Shown: piece after piece, positions 33,822-42,007 of the stretch | Layout of the letters: the number at the start of each line of letters is the position of its first letter | Numbering within the stretch: the stretch's first letter is position 1 | NCBI RefSeq assembly: GCF_003730195.1 | Contig: NZ_QWGG01000007.1 | Location: 177,330 to 241,329, forward strand | Source of the DNA: Halosimplex salinum | GTDB taxonomy: Archaea > Halobacteriota > Halobacteria > Halobacteriales > Haloarculaceae | Direction: 5' to 3' | DNA: 64,000 bases | Notes under the pieces: model-generated | What the model saw: only the letters and a program-made list of their open reading frames with translations | What the model was told of the DNA's origin: nothing | Database searches by the model: none | Program-made: the position numbers and the translations under genes

Positions 33822-35126
33822 ATGGACGACCGCACTTACACTGCAGCGGCCGAGCCCGGCGAGACCGTCACGGTCGCCGGCTGGGTCCACGAGATCCGAG
33901 ACCTCGGTGGCATCGCCTTCCTCATCCTCCGGGACACGACCGGCAAGATCCAGATCAAGTTCGAGAAAGACGAGATGGACGACGACCTCGTCGAGACCGG
34001 ACTCGGGGTTCACCGCGAGTCCGTCGTCGCCGTCACCGGCGACGTCGAGGAAGAGCCGCGCGCGCCCACCGGCGTCGAGATCACCCCCGACTCCCTCGAC
34101 GTCGTCGCCGAGGCCGACCCCGAACTGCCGCTCGACCCCTCGGGGAAGGTCGACGCCGACCTCTCGACGCGCCTCGACAACCGCACCCTCGACCTCCGCA
34201 AGGACGAGACCAAGGCCATCTTCGAGATCCGCGCCGAAGTGCTGCGCTCGGTGCGAGAGGCCTTCCGCAACCTCGACGCCACGGAGATCAACACCCCGAA
34301 GATCGTCGCCACCGGCACGGAGGGCGGCACGGAACTCTTCCCGATCACTTACTTCGGGCAGGAGGCGTTCATGAACCAGTCACCCCAGCTGTTCAAGCAG
34401 CTGATGGTCGGCTCCGGCCTCGAACGCGTCTTCGAGATCGGTCCGATCTTCCGCGCGGAGGAGCACAACACGCCGCGCCACCTCAACGAGGCGACCTCCA
34501 TCGACTTCGAGTCGGCGTTCTACGACCACACTGACGCGATGGACGCCTGCGAGACCATCGTCAAAGCCGCCTACGAGGGCGTCGCCGAGAACTGTCAGGA
34601 ACAGCTCGAAGCGCTCGACCTCCAGGACGAATTCGAGGCGCCGGAGGGCGACTTCCCGCGGCTCACCTACGAGGAGGCCATCGAGCGGATCAACGCGACC
34701 GGCGAACTGGACGAACAGCTCGTCTGGGGCGACGACCTGCCGACCGAGGGCGAGCACGCGCTCGGCCAGGACGTCGGCGAGCACTACTTCATCACCGACT
34801 GGCCCTCTGAGATCAAGCCGTTCTACATCAAGGACCACGACGACGGCGAGCAGCTGTCGACCGGGTTCGACATGATGCACCCGACGATGGAACTGGTATC
34901 GGGCGGCCAGCGTGAACACCGCTACGACCACCTCGTCGAGGGCTTCGAACAGCAGGGGCTCGACCCCGAGCAGTTCGATTACTACACCAAGATGTTCAAG
35001 TACGGCATGCCGCCCCACGCCGGCTGGGGACTGGGCGGCGAGCGCCTCGTCATGACGATGCTCGGACTCGGCAACATCCGGGAAGCCGTTCTCTTCCCGC
35101 GAGATCGCCAGCGACTCTCTCCGTAG
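33822..35126 (+). CDS. aspS: Aspartyl-tRNA synthetase (archaeal type)
   Basis: A 434-residue class IIb synthetase. OB-fold anticodon-binding domain ([20 protein letters not shown]), then the class II catalytic core: motif 2 [20 protein letters not shown], and motif 3 [16 protein letters not shown]. The length and lack of a bacterial insertion domain match the archaeal type, often non-discriminating and paired with GatCAB, of which gatB is in this window. A TATA-like CCTTAAG lies about 28 nt upstream, so the message is leaderless. An 8-bp hairpin spans the stop codon (35111-35132). Confidence 0.97.
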   Translation: MDDRTYTAAAEPGETVTVAGWVHEIRDLGGIAFLILRDTTGKIQIKFEKDEMDDDLVETGLGVHRESVVAVTGDVEEEPRAPTGVEITPDSLDVVAEADPELPLDPSGKVDADLSTRLDNRTLDLRKDETKAIFEIRAEVLRSVREAFRNLDATEINTPKIVATGTEGGTELFPITYFGQEAFMNQSPQLFKQLMVGSGLERVFEIGPIFRAEEHNTPRHLNEATSIDFESAFYDHTDAMDACETIVKAAYEGVAENCQEQLEALDLQDEFEAPEGDFPRLTYEEAIERINATGELDEQLVWGDDLPTEGEHALGQDVGEHYFITDWPSEIKPFYIKDHDDGEQLSTGFDMMHPTMELVSGGQREHRYDHLVEGFEQQGLDPEQFDYYTKMFKYGMPPHAGWGLGGERLVMTMLGLGNIREAVLFPRDRQRLSP

Positions 35127-35132
35127 AGTCGC
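35111..35132 (+). terminator. Hairpin overlapping the aspS stop codon
   Basis: GCGACTCT-CTCCGT-AGAGTCGC, an 8-bp perfect stem with a 6-nt loop; the TAG stop lies at its loop-stem edge. There is no T-tract. The left half is repeated at 35157-35175. Confidence 0.4.
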
Positions 35133-35238
35133 TCGATCTCGCCGCGGTCGGGGGCAGCCAGCGGCTCTCTCCGTATCGTCGCCGACCCGACCGCGAACGC
35201 ACGGCTACTTTTTTGGTCGTCACCGTGAACGATGCGCT

Positions 35239-35859
35239 GTGGAGTGGACGGCATACAGTTTCGAGTGCGCGGACGCGGACGCCCGAGCGTCGCTGGTCGA
35301 GTGGTTCGACGAGACCCATCCGCTGGACGTGCCCGCCGACGAGGACCACGTCCACGGGGACCTCGTCGACGGCGACGGCGAGGAACGAGCGGCGGATCTG
35401 GCGTGGGTCGCCGAGTACGTCTACACGCTGACGAACGAGCCGGTCCCGGGGCTGCTCGTCGAGAGCGCGCCGCTGTGGGAGCGAGCCGTCGTCGCGACGT
35501 TCGACTCGGAGACGGAGACCTGTACCGAGGCGGTGCTGTATCGGTCAGTCGAGGACGCGCCCGAGGAAGCGGTCCGCTACGAGGGCGAACAGGGGCTGGC
35601 CGGGCAGGGCATGCTCTACCGGTTCGCGATGACGCACCAGTTCCGGTTTCGCGCGTTCGCGCACGCGCCGCCGGCGCCGATGTTCACCGAGCCGTTCGGC
35701 GCGTTCGACGCCGCCGTCGGGCTGGGCTGGGGGAGCGACATGGTCGAGGAGTTCGAAGCGGAGACCGGCGTCGCGCCCACGGCGCGGGGGGTCACGTTCC
35801 TCGAATCCGACCCGATGCTCGACGAGGGCGAGTTCTACGAGACCGTCGACGAGGAGTGA
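35239..35859 (+). CDS. Hypothetical protein (206 aa)
   Basis: A soluble, acidic protein starting at GTG (MEWTAYSFECADADARASLV). No membrane segments. Visible blocks are VAEYVYTLTNEPVPGLLV, AVVATFDSETETCTEAVLY, and HQFRFRAFAHAPPAPMF. A T-rich TATA-like CTACTTTTTT is about 30 nt upstream. Codon use is like its neighbours. The family is not recognised and no function can be given; neighbours (aspS upstream, globin convergent) are not informative. Confidence 0.75.
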   Translation: MEWTAYSFECADADARASLVEWFDETHPLDVPADEDHVHGDLVDGDGEERAADLAWVAEYVYTLTNEPVPGLLVESAPLWERAVVATFDSETETCTEAVLYRSVEDAPEEAVRYEGEQGLAGQGMLYRFAMTHQFRFRAFAHAPPAPMFTEPFGAFDAAVGLGWGSDMVEEFEAETGVAPTARGVTFLESDPMLDEGEFYETVDEE

Positions 35860-35931
35860 CCACCCGACCGCACCGCAGACAGACGCGTGGAGTCCGGCCA
35901 TCCGGGCGCGAAACGCGCGTGTCGGGCCCGT

Positions 35932-36324
35932 TCAGGCCGTCACGACGTCGTCCTGCAGATCGGCGACTGCCGAGAGGAGTCCCTCGCGTTCCGGGTCGTC
36001 GACGCCGCAGGCTCGGAGACTCGCGTCGAGGTGCTCCGCGACGCGACCGAACGCCTCGGCGGTCACGTTCAGGTGGTCGTGGGCCGCTCCCATTCCGGGG
36101 CCGTCGTACGCTTCCTCGCCGCCGGCCACGTACGAGATGAACGCTTTCTGGTGTGCGCGTAACTCGTCGGTGTCGGTGTCCGCGAAGTACGGTTGCAGGT
36201 CGTCGTCCGCGAGCACCCTGTCGTAGAACTCCTCGACGACCGCGTCGATCGCGTCCTGTCCGCCCAACCGCTCGTAGAGCGTGTCTTCGACGGTCACGGG
36301 GGACTGTGAGTCGTGGCGACTCAT
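35932..36324 (-). CDS. Group I truncated hemoglobin
   Basis: A 130-residue truncated globin (2-on-2 fold). Features: TLYERLGGQDAIDAVVEEFY (typical opening YERLGG), DRVLADDDLQPYFADTD, RAHQKAFISYVAGGEEAY, and AHDHLNVTAEAFGRVAEHL containing the proximal His. Such proteins bind O2, NO or CO and protect respiration or detoxify NO. The start MSRHDSQSP is favoured over one 24 nt upstream. It lies 73 bp downstream of the halorhodopsin gene on the same strand and may be co-transcribed. Confidence 0.92.
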   Translation of the reverse strand: MSRHDSQSPVTVEDTLYERLGGQDAIDAVVEEFYDRVLADDDLQPYFADTDTDELRAHQKAFISYVAGGEEAYDGPGMGAAHDHLNVTAEAFGRVAEHLDASLRACGVDDPEREGLLSAVADLQDDVVTA

Positions 36325-36397
36325 TAGTGTACCGTCCGCCCGCGCCACCGGACGTGGACGGGGCCGTCGACGCGCCCCAACCAGCCGCCGGCTCCGC

Positions 36398-37234
36398 TCA
36401 GTCGTCGTCCACTGGCGCCGCGCCGCTTCCGGTGCCGGCGGTGAGGCCGGAGCCGTCGACGACCTCCTGGTTCGCGGCGACCCACCGCAGGAGGAGGAAC
36501 GCGAAGACGTACTTCGCGCCGATGTCGAGCAGCGAGTAGCCCCACGACGTGAGGCCGACGGACTCGACGAGCGCGAGCCCCTCGACGCCGACGGCCCAGA
36601 TGATCGGGTAGCCGAGCCAGAGCACGACCGTCAGCGCCCGCAGCGTGCCGAAAATCTCGTCGGTCCCGGCCGCGGCCGCGTCCTGGGGCCACTCGACGAG
36701 GATAGCGTACAGCACGACGACGAAGAAGGCGCAACTGATGACGTAGAAGGCCCACCGGAGCGCGTAGGAGGACGTGACGAGCGCGGCGGCGAGCCCGGTG
36801 AGACACATCGCGACGTCCGCGGCGACGACGGTGAAGAGATCCGGCGTGTCGACGTCCGCGAGCAACCCGAGCGCCAGCAGGATCATCGGCGTCGACAGCG
36901 CCCACGTCAGATACCGTCCCCACTGGCTCAACACCTCCTCGCCCGCGAGCGCGTGCCCCGCCGGCATCTCGATGAAACCGACGGTCAACCCCGACACCAG
37001 CCCCGTGTAGCTGGATATCGAGACGAGCGGGATCATGAGCGTCGCCGCCCAGATGAACTTCGCACGCGATCCCTCGACGTTGCGTCCCATGTACACGAAC
37101 AGCAGGATCGACAGCCCCGCGAGCGCGATGTTCGCCCACAGCGACGACGACAGCAACGCGTCGTTCCGGATCTGGTCGAACACCTCTGACTGTGTCGCCT
37201 GGAGCGCGACGGCGCTCGGAGTGACGGGTGACAT
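36398..37234 (-). CDS. hop: Halorhodopsin (light-driven chloride pump)
   Basis: A 278-residue, seven-helix microbial rhodopsin. The helix C triad is T110, S114 and A121 in RYLTWALSTPMILLALGLL, the TSA motif of halide pumps rather than the DTD of proton pumps; R107 precedes it. The retinal Schiff-base lysine is K241 in LLDIGAKYVFAFLLLRW. LAALVTSSYALRWAFY and WLGYPIIWAVGVEGLAL are as in known halorhodopsins. The B-C loop (EMPAGHALAGEEVLSQWG) is short and resembles the Halobacterium rather than the Natronomonas form. It pumps chloride inward using green-yellow light. A globin gene follows. Confidence 0.96.
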   Translation of the reverse strand: MSPVTPSAVALQATQSEVFDQIRNDALLSSSLWANIALAGLSILLFVYMGRNVEGSRAKFIWAATLMIPLVSISSYTGLVSGLTVGFIEMPAGHALAGEEVLSQWGRYLTWALSTPMILLALGLLADVDTPDLFTVVAADVAMCLTGLAAALVTSSYALRWAFYVISCAFFVVVLYAILVEWPQDAAAAGTDEIFGTLRALTVVLWLGYPIIWAVGVEGLALVESVGLTSWGYSLLDIGAKYVFAFLLLRWVAANQEVVDGSGLTAGTGSGAAPVDDD

Positions 37235-37421
37235 GTAGTCACAACCTCGGTCGCGTCACTGTAGTAACCAGTACCCAACTATGCTGGGACGAAAGTGACG
37301 AACCGGCGATAGATCGCCCGGAAACTGCCGGAACGTCGTCTCAAGCGGCCAGAATGGGTCTCGGTCACCGGCTGGATCGCCGACTCGTTCCACGACCACA
37401 CTACAGCCTGCGGACGGCAGT

Positions 37422-37937
37422 TCAGTCCCCGACAGCACCGACCGCCTGCGAGCGCATCTCGCCGGTCATCTGGATCCCGTTGGCGTCGATCCGGCGGACG
37501 ATCCGGCGGGCCTGCGAGCGCGAGAGGTACTTGTCTTCTGAGGCGGCGCGCGCGACGACGCCGAAACTGCTCGTGACCGCGCCGCCGAGCCCCTCGGCGA
37601 TGCGGCGGACGCGGCGGTCCTCCGAGACGACGGCGACCGCGTGACGGTCGTCCGGGTCGCCGTGCGCGATGACACCCGCGAGCATCGCGGCCTCGTGGGT
37701 GTCGGCCTCGATACCGACGACCTCGGTGGCCTGCTCGTGGGCGGAATCGGGGACGGCGGTCGACACGTCGGTCTCGTCGAGGAACGCCTCCAGCGCGCTC
37801 CGGGCGGGTTCCGTCGTGACCTGCTCCCGGACCACCGTCGGGACGACGAGCCGGCCGTCGAAGCTCTTCAGCAGGTCGAGTTCGCCCACCTGCCCGAGCG
37901 CGTACAGCGACGTGGGGCCGACGTAGATGCGAGTCAT
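37422..37937 (-). CDS. PIN-domain putative RNase toxin
   Basis: A 171-residue PIN-like protein. It begins MTRIYVGPTSLYALGQVGEL, has VVPTVVREQVTTEPARSAL, the acidic EADTHEAAMLAG, and AVVSEDRRVRRIAEGLG, the layout of the DUF3368-type PIN nucleases paired with UPF0175 antitoxins. The first acidic residue normally near the N-terminal strand is not a clear Asp here (YVGPTSL), so catalytic competence is uncertain. Its ATG abuts the antitoxin stop (TAGATG), indicating coupling. Expected activity: Mg-dependent RNA cleavage restrained by the neighbour. Confidence 0.82.
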   Translation of the reverse strand: MTRIYVGPTSLYALGQVGELDLLKSFDGRLVVPTVVREQVTTEPARSALEAFLDETDVSTAVPDSAHEQATEVVGIEADTHEAAMLAGVIAHGDPDDRHAVAVVSEDRRVRRIAEGLGGAVTSSFGVVARAASEDKYLSRSQARRIVRRIDANGIQMTGEMRSQAVGAVGD

Positions 37938-38240
37938 CTACAGTTCCTGCGCGGTGTAGGCGTCGTCGCTCAGGTCCTCGGCCGCCAGCTGTGTCGTGAG
38001 GTTGCGCTCGTGGGCCATCTCCAGCCACTCGCCCAGCGAGACGCCCGCGATCCGGGCGGCCTCGGCGACCGACGCGTCGCCGGTCTGGTAGCGCTCGACG
38101 GCACGCCGGGCGCGCAGTTCCGCGAGTCCCTCCCGCAGCGCCTTCCGGATCGTCGTACTCCGGTCCTCGTCTAGCAGTTCGGCGACGTCGTCCAGTTCTT
38201 CCTTCTCCTCCATCGGGAGGCGTGCGCTCACTGACGGCAT
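37938..38240 (-). CDS. UPF0175-family antitoxin
   Basis: A 100-residue protein starting MPSVSARLPMEEKEELDDV. UPF0175 pattern: a short strand for ribbon-helix-helix-like pairing, DRSTTIRKALREGLAELR, and a HTH-like ASVAEAARIAGVSLGEWLEM. It is the upstream partner of the PIN gene, stop and start adjoining without a gap. These antitoxins bind both the toxin and the operon promoter. The earlier start at 38294 adds 18 residues without family character. Confidence 0.85.
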   Translation of the reverse strand: MPSVSARLPMEEKEELDDVAELLDEDRSTTIRKALREGLAELRARRAVERYQTGDASVAEAARIAGVSLGEWLEMAHERNLTTQLAAEDLSDDAYTAQEL

Positions 38241-38362
38241 GCTCGATACGTTGTCTAACACCGCATACAATAACTCTATGGGTCCACCCGGCACCAGAGC
38301 GGGAACGAAGTGGGGGGTTCCGAACGAGTAGACACAAATGCGGGGGATTCCACGCTTCGAAC

Positions 38363-38887
38363 ATGGCGTTGGAACGGGACGAACACGAGGGTCGTGACGT
38401 CGACGAGAACGGCGACGCGGGGGAGGGGCCGCTCGTCGGTGTCGCCGCCGGGGCGGTGACGTTCCTGACCCTCGGCGTCGCCTTCGGGCTCATGTTCCTC
38501 GGGGTCGACTACTTCTGGGTGGCGTTCCCGGTCGGATTCGGCGGTGGGATGCCGTTCGCGGTCGCGCTCGCGAAGTGGTACGAGTCCGAGCGAGCGGACG
38601 AACCCGGGCGAGACCGCGCCGCGCGGCCGGGAGCGGCGAGCGGTCGCTCCGGGACGGCCGACGAGGCCCTGGAACGCCTCCGCGAGCGGTACGCCCGCGG
38701 CGAGATCGACGACGTCGAGTTCGAGACGCGCGTCGAGCGCCTGCTGGAGACGGAGTCGGTCGACGACGCCGAGGCGTTCCTCGGCAGGGACGACGAGCGT
38801 AGCGAGCGGACGACGGACCCACGTGAGCGGAGGACGGACCCACGCGAGCGGACGGCGGACGACGCGGACGAGGTAGAGCGGGCCTGA
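38363..38887 (+). CDS. Small two-helix membrane protein with SHOCT domain
   Basis: A 174-residue protein. After an acidic N-terminus come two hydrophobic helices (GVAAGAVTFLTLGVAFGLMF and YFWVAFPVGFGGGMPFAVAL). A SHOCT domain follows (ALERLRERYARGEIDDVEFE, then TRVERLLETE), a short oligomerisation helix pair common in archaeal membrane proteins. The C-terminus has an imperfect repeat (RTTDPRERRTDPRERTADD). Role unknown; transcribed in the same direction as the pantoate kinase gene 60 bp downstream. Confidence 0.82.
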   Translation: MALERDEHEGRDVDENGDAGEGPLVGVAAGAVTFLTLGVAFGLMFLGVDYFWVAFPVGFGGGMPFAVALAKWYESERADEPGRDRAARPGAASGRSGTADEALERLRERYARGEIDDVEFETRVERLLETESVDDAEAFLGRDDERSERTTDPRERRTDPRERTADDADEVERA

Positions 38888-38947
38888 CCGGCGACGACGC
38901 GGCCGGAGGACGAAACTGATTACACGCGCGGCGCCGAGGGTGAGACA

Positions 38948-39805
38948 ATGACAGCGGTGGCACGGGCGTTCGTCCCGGGACACGTGACGGGGTTTTTCAC
39001 TGTCGACCGGGACGACGACCCGACGAAGGCGGGTTCGCGGGGCGCGGGACTGGCGCTCTCGGAAGGAGTGACCGTCACGGTTCGGCACGCGGACGACCGT
39101 GACGTGGTGTTGAACGGCGAGTCGGTCGAGATCGAAGCGGTCGAGCGCGTGCTCGACGCGCTGCAGGCGACCGTCCGGGTACACGGCGTCACGGACCTCC
39201 CGGTCGGGTCCGGCTTCGGCGTCTCGGGCGCGACGGCGCTCGGTGCGGCGCTGGCGACCAACGACCTGCTCGACCGCCGGCTCTCGACGTACGAACTGGC
39301 GACGGTCGCTCACGGCGCGGAGGTGCAGGCGGGGACCGGGCTGGGCGACGTCGTCGCACAACTCCACGGCGGTGTCCCGATACGGCTCGAACCGGGCAGT
39401 CCCCAGGTCAACAGGATGGACGCGGTGCCGGCCCGCTCGCGCGTCGAGTTCCAGACGTTCGGCGAACTCCCGACGAGCGAGGTCATCGGTGGCGACACCG
39501 AGGCCATCTCGACGGCGGGCGAACGAGCGCTCTCGGCGCTCGTCGAGGAGCCGACGCTGTCGATGTTCATGGGCGCCTCGCGGCAGTTCTCCCGGGAGGC
39601 CGACCTCGTCTCCGACCGGGTCTACGAGGTCGTGACGGACGTGGCCGAGGCGGGCGGCGAGGCGGCGATGGGGATGCTCGGACAGACGGTCGTCGCGCTC
39701 GGGACGGGGCTCTCCGACGCGGGGTACGACCCGTCCGTGTGTCGGATCGACCCGACGGGGGCGACACTCGTTGACCCGCCCAGCGACCGGTCGCTCCCGG
39801 AGTAG
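38948..39805 (+). CDS. Pantoate kinase (archaeal GHMP kinase)
   Basis: A 285-residue GHMP-superfamily kinase. It opens ARAFVPGHVTGFFTV and has the ATP-binding loop LPVGSGFGVSGATALGAALA (about 81-100) with GTGLGDVVAQLHGGVPIRL, the layout of archaeal pantoate kinase, which phosphorylates pantoate to 4-phosphopantoate in archaeal CoA synthesis. The next enzyme of the pathway, 4-phosphopantoate-beta-alanine ligase, lies 1.3 kb downstream on the same strand, which supports the assignment. Confidence 0.9.
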   Translation: MTAVARAFVPGHVTGFFTVDRDDDPTKAGSRGAGLALSEGVTVTVRHADDRDVVLNGESVEIEAVERVLDALQATVRVHGVTDLPVGSGFGVSGATALGAALATNDLLDRRLSTYELATVAHGAEVQAGTGLGDVVAQLHGGVPIRLEPGSPQVNRMDAVPARSRVEFQTFGELPTSEVIGGDTEAISTAGERALSALVEEPTLSMFMGASRQFSREADLVSDRVYEVVTDVAEAGGEAAMGMLGQTVVALGTGLSDAGYDPSVCRIDPTGATLVDPPSDRSLPE

Positions 39806-40008
39806 ACGCCTCTCCGACCGGAACGGACCGTAGTAATCAGGTATTCGTTTTTCCCCGCTGGCTTCCAAACGAGTGAACGGACCGACCGACCCGAACGGTG
39901 TCGGTCCGCACTGTCCCACCCCACCCCACCCCACTCCATCCCGACCTCGCGCCTTCCGCCCCCGAGGTCCGAACCCAACCCGGACCTTCGAACGAACGGA
40001 GTCAATCC

Positions 40009-40278
40009 ATGCGAAAACGTGAATCACTGTACCTGCACGCGCTGTTCGCGCTCGTCCGAGAGGAGTTCGAACACGACCGGGACCTGGCGACGGAGGCGTT
40101 CGAGGAGTACGAGACGATGGACGTCTCCCCGACGGCCGTCCACCGCTCGAAAGCCGTCCACGAACGGGCGGTGTTCGCGCTCGCGGACGAGTTGAGTTCG
40201 GTCGTCGCGTCGGACGTCGACGCTGTCGGTGAGTCGCGGCGGAACGCCGGGGAGGAGACGGACCGGTATGCGGAGTGA
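40009..40278 (+). CDS. UPF0058-family small protein
   Basis: An 89-residue, all-helical protein beginning MRKRESLYLHALFALVREEF and continuing YETMDVSPTAVHRSKAVHER. The layout (LHALF near the start, SPTAVHRSK in the middle) matches the UPF0058 family of haloarchaea and methanogens, of unknown function. It lies between the CoA genes, without an obvious functional link. Confidence 0.85.
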   Translation: MRKRESLYLHALFALVREEFEHDRDLATEAFEEYETMDVSPTAVHRSKAVHERAVFALADELSSVVASDVDAVGESRRNAGEETDRYAE

Positions 40279-40353
40279 CCGCGGAGACGGCGCCTCTCGA
40301 CAGGGAACCGACAAAACGTTCTTACGCGGATACCCGTTACGTCGAACGACAGG

Positions 40354-41070
40354 ATGACGGCGCCGGACGAACAGCCGACGGAACTCGAGTTCCGGGTGAC
40401 CGACCAGGAGTACCCGTTCGTCAGCGGGTCGGAAGTCGGCTCCTGTCGGTGTATCCTCCGGGAACTGTTGCCCACGTCGGGCGGTGAGTACCTGGAGTTC
40501 TTCGAGGTCCGCGACGCCTCGAATTCGGCTGTCGAGACCATCACGGAGGTCGAGCCGGTGGAGGAACTGCTCGTCGACGAGTACACCGACAACGGTGTCG
40601 TGGTGTTCCGCGTCGAGGAGCCCTCGGCCTGTGTCGCGACGACGCTCGCGGACGAGGAGGCGTTCCTCCGTGACCTCTGGGCGGAGGAGGGCGAGGGGCG
40701 CGTCGTCGCGGAGGTGATGCCGTCGCGAGACCCGGGGTCGGTGGTGAACTCGTTCACCGAGGAACACCCGTCGGCCGACCTCGTCGCCAAGCGCGACCGC
40801 CCGGAGGACGGCCCGCTCTTCCTCCGCCATCGCGTGCAGGACGTGCTGGCCAGGCGACTCACGGACCGGCAGCGGGAGGTGCTCGTCACCGCCTACGGCG
40901 CGGGCTATTTCGAGCGGCCGCGGGCGACGACCGGCGCCGAAGTGGCCGCCGGGCTGGACATCTCTCCCTCGACGTTCTCACAGCACCTGCGCGCCGCACA
41001 GCGCAAGCTCCTCGCCGCCCTCCTCGAGGAGGGCAACTCCGCGCCCAGTCATCGGATCGACACGGAGTGA
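40354..41070 (+). CDS. Bat-type HTH regulator (bacterio-opsin activator-like)
   Basis: A 238-residue protein with a N-terminal sensor-like domain (ELEFRVTDQEYPFVSGSEVG, CRCILRELLP) and a C-terminal HTH-10 domain (RLTDRQREVLVTAYGAGYFE, VAAGLDISPSTFSQHLRAAQ). This is the haloarchaeal Bat-like architecture. Many paralogues exist, so its target is unknown; it is 3 kb from the halorhodopsin gene, which is suggestive but weak. It lacks the PAS-GAF part of true Bat. Confidence 0.88.
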   Translation: MTAPDEQPTELEFRVTDQEYPFVSGSEVGSCRCILRELLPTSGGEYLEFFEVRDASNSAVETITEVEPVEELLVDEYTDNGVVVFRVEEPSACVATTLADEEAFLRDLWAEEGEGRVVAEVMPSRDPGSVVNSFTEEHPSADLVAKRDRPEDGPLFLRHRVQDVLARRLTDRQREVLVTAYGAGYFERPRATTGAEVAAGLDISPSTFSQHLRAAQRKLLAALLEEGNSAPSHRIDTE

Positions 41071-41144
41071 CCACTCGCGGGCCAGCCCGTCTGAGCCGCT
41101 CCCGGAAACGTCGGATTTTCCACGGTCGCCCGCGACTGTCGGGT

Positions 41145-41900
41145 ATGACCGACGTCGAGGTCCCGGAGAGTCACCCCCGGTACGAGTCGCTGTTGACCCG
41201 CCACCGCATCGAGGCCGGCGTCGAGAAAGGTATCACCTCACAGCAGGGGCTCATCGCCCAGGGTCGAGGCGAGGCGTTCGACTACCTGCTCGGCGAGCGA
41301 ACCCTCCCCTCGGCCGACGAGGCCGAACGCGCCGCCGCGGCCCACCTCCTGCTCGCCGAGCACCCGGTGCTCTCGGTCAACGGGAACGTCGCCGCGCTCG
41401 TCCCGGGCGAGACCGTCGACCTCGGTGATGCGACGAGCGCGGAGATCGAGGTGAACCTGTTCAACCGCACGCCAGAACGGATGGAGGCGATCGCCGACCA
41501 CCTCCGCGAGCACGGTGCGAAGGACGTGAAGGGGCTCACCGCGGACGGGCGGATCCCGGGTCTCGATCACGAACGAGCGAAGGTCGACGCGGACGGCATC
41601 GGCGCCGCCGACGTGGTGCTCGTCCCGCTGGAGGACGGCGACCGCGCGGAAGCGCTGGGCGAACTGGGCAAAGTCGAGATCGTGATCGACCTCAACCCGC
41701 TCTCGCGCTCCGCGCGGGCCGCGGACGTGCCCGTCGTCGACAACGTGATCCGCGCGGTGCCCGCGATCACCGAGCACGCCCGCGAACTGGCCGACGCCGA
41801 CCGCGAGACGCTCGAAGCGATCGTCGACGAGTTCGACGCCGGCGAAGCGCTGGCGGCCGCCGAGCGGGCGATCCGCGAGGGCGAGCGGGCCGAGGAGTAG
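41145..41900 (+). CDS. 4-phosphopantoate--beta-alanine ligase (phosphopantothenate synthetase)
   Basis: A 251-residue enzyme joining 4-phosphopantoate and beta-alanine with ATP in archaeal CoA synthesis. Conserved elements: HPRYESLLTRHRIEAGVEKG, SQQGLIAQGRGEAFDYLLGE, SVNGNVAALVPGE, EVNLFNRTPERMEAIADHL and VEIVIDLNPLSRSA, which are the family hallmarks. The start MTDVEVPESHPRY is chosen because the longer frame upstream is GC-driven. It works with the pantoate kinase 1.3 kb upstream. Confidence 0.93.
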   Translation: MTDVEVPESHPRYESLLTRHRIEAGVEKGITSQQGLIAQGRGEAFDYLLGERTLPSADEAERAAAAHLLLAEHPVLSVNGNVAALVPGETVDLGDATSAEIEVNLFNRTPERMEAIADHLREHGAKDVKGLTADGRIPGLDHERAKVDADGIGAADVVLVPLEDGDRAEALGELGKVEIVIDLNPLSRSARAADVPVVDNVIRAVPAITEHARELADADRETLEAIVDEFDAGEALAAAERAIREGERAEE

Positions 41901-42007
41901 ACCGACGCCTCGGGGGACAGGGCCGCCGGTCGTCGCCGCTCAGAAAGATTCTTACGGCTGTCCGTGACAGTCGAGTGTAATGATTCACGCAGACGGGGGG
42001 TCGTGAC

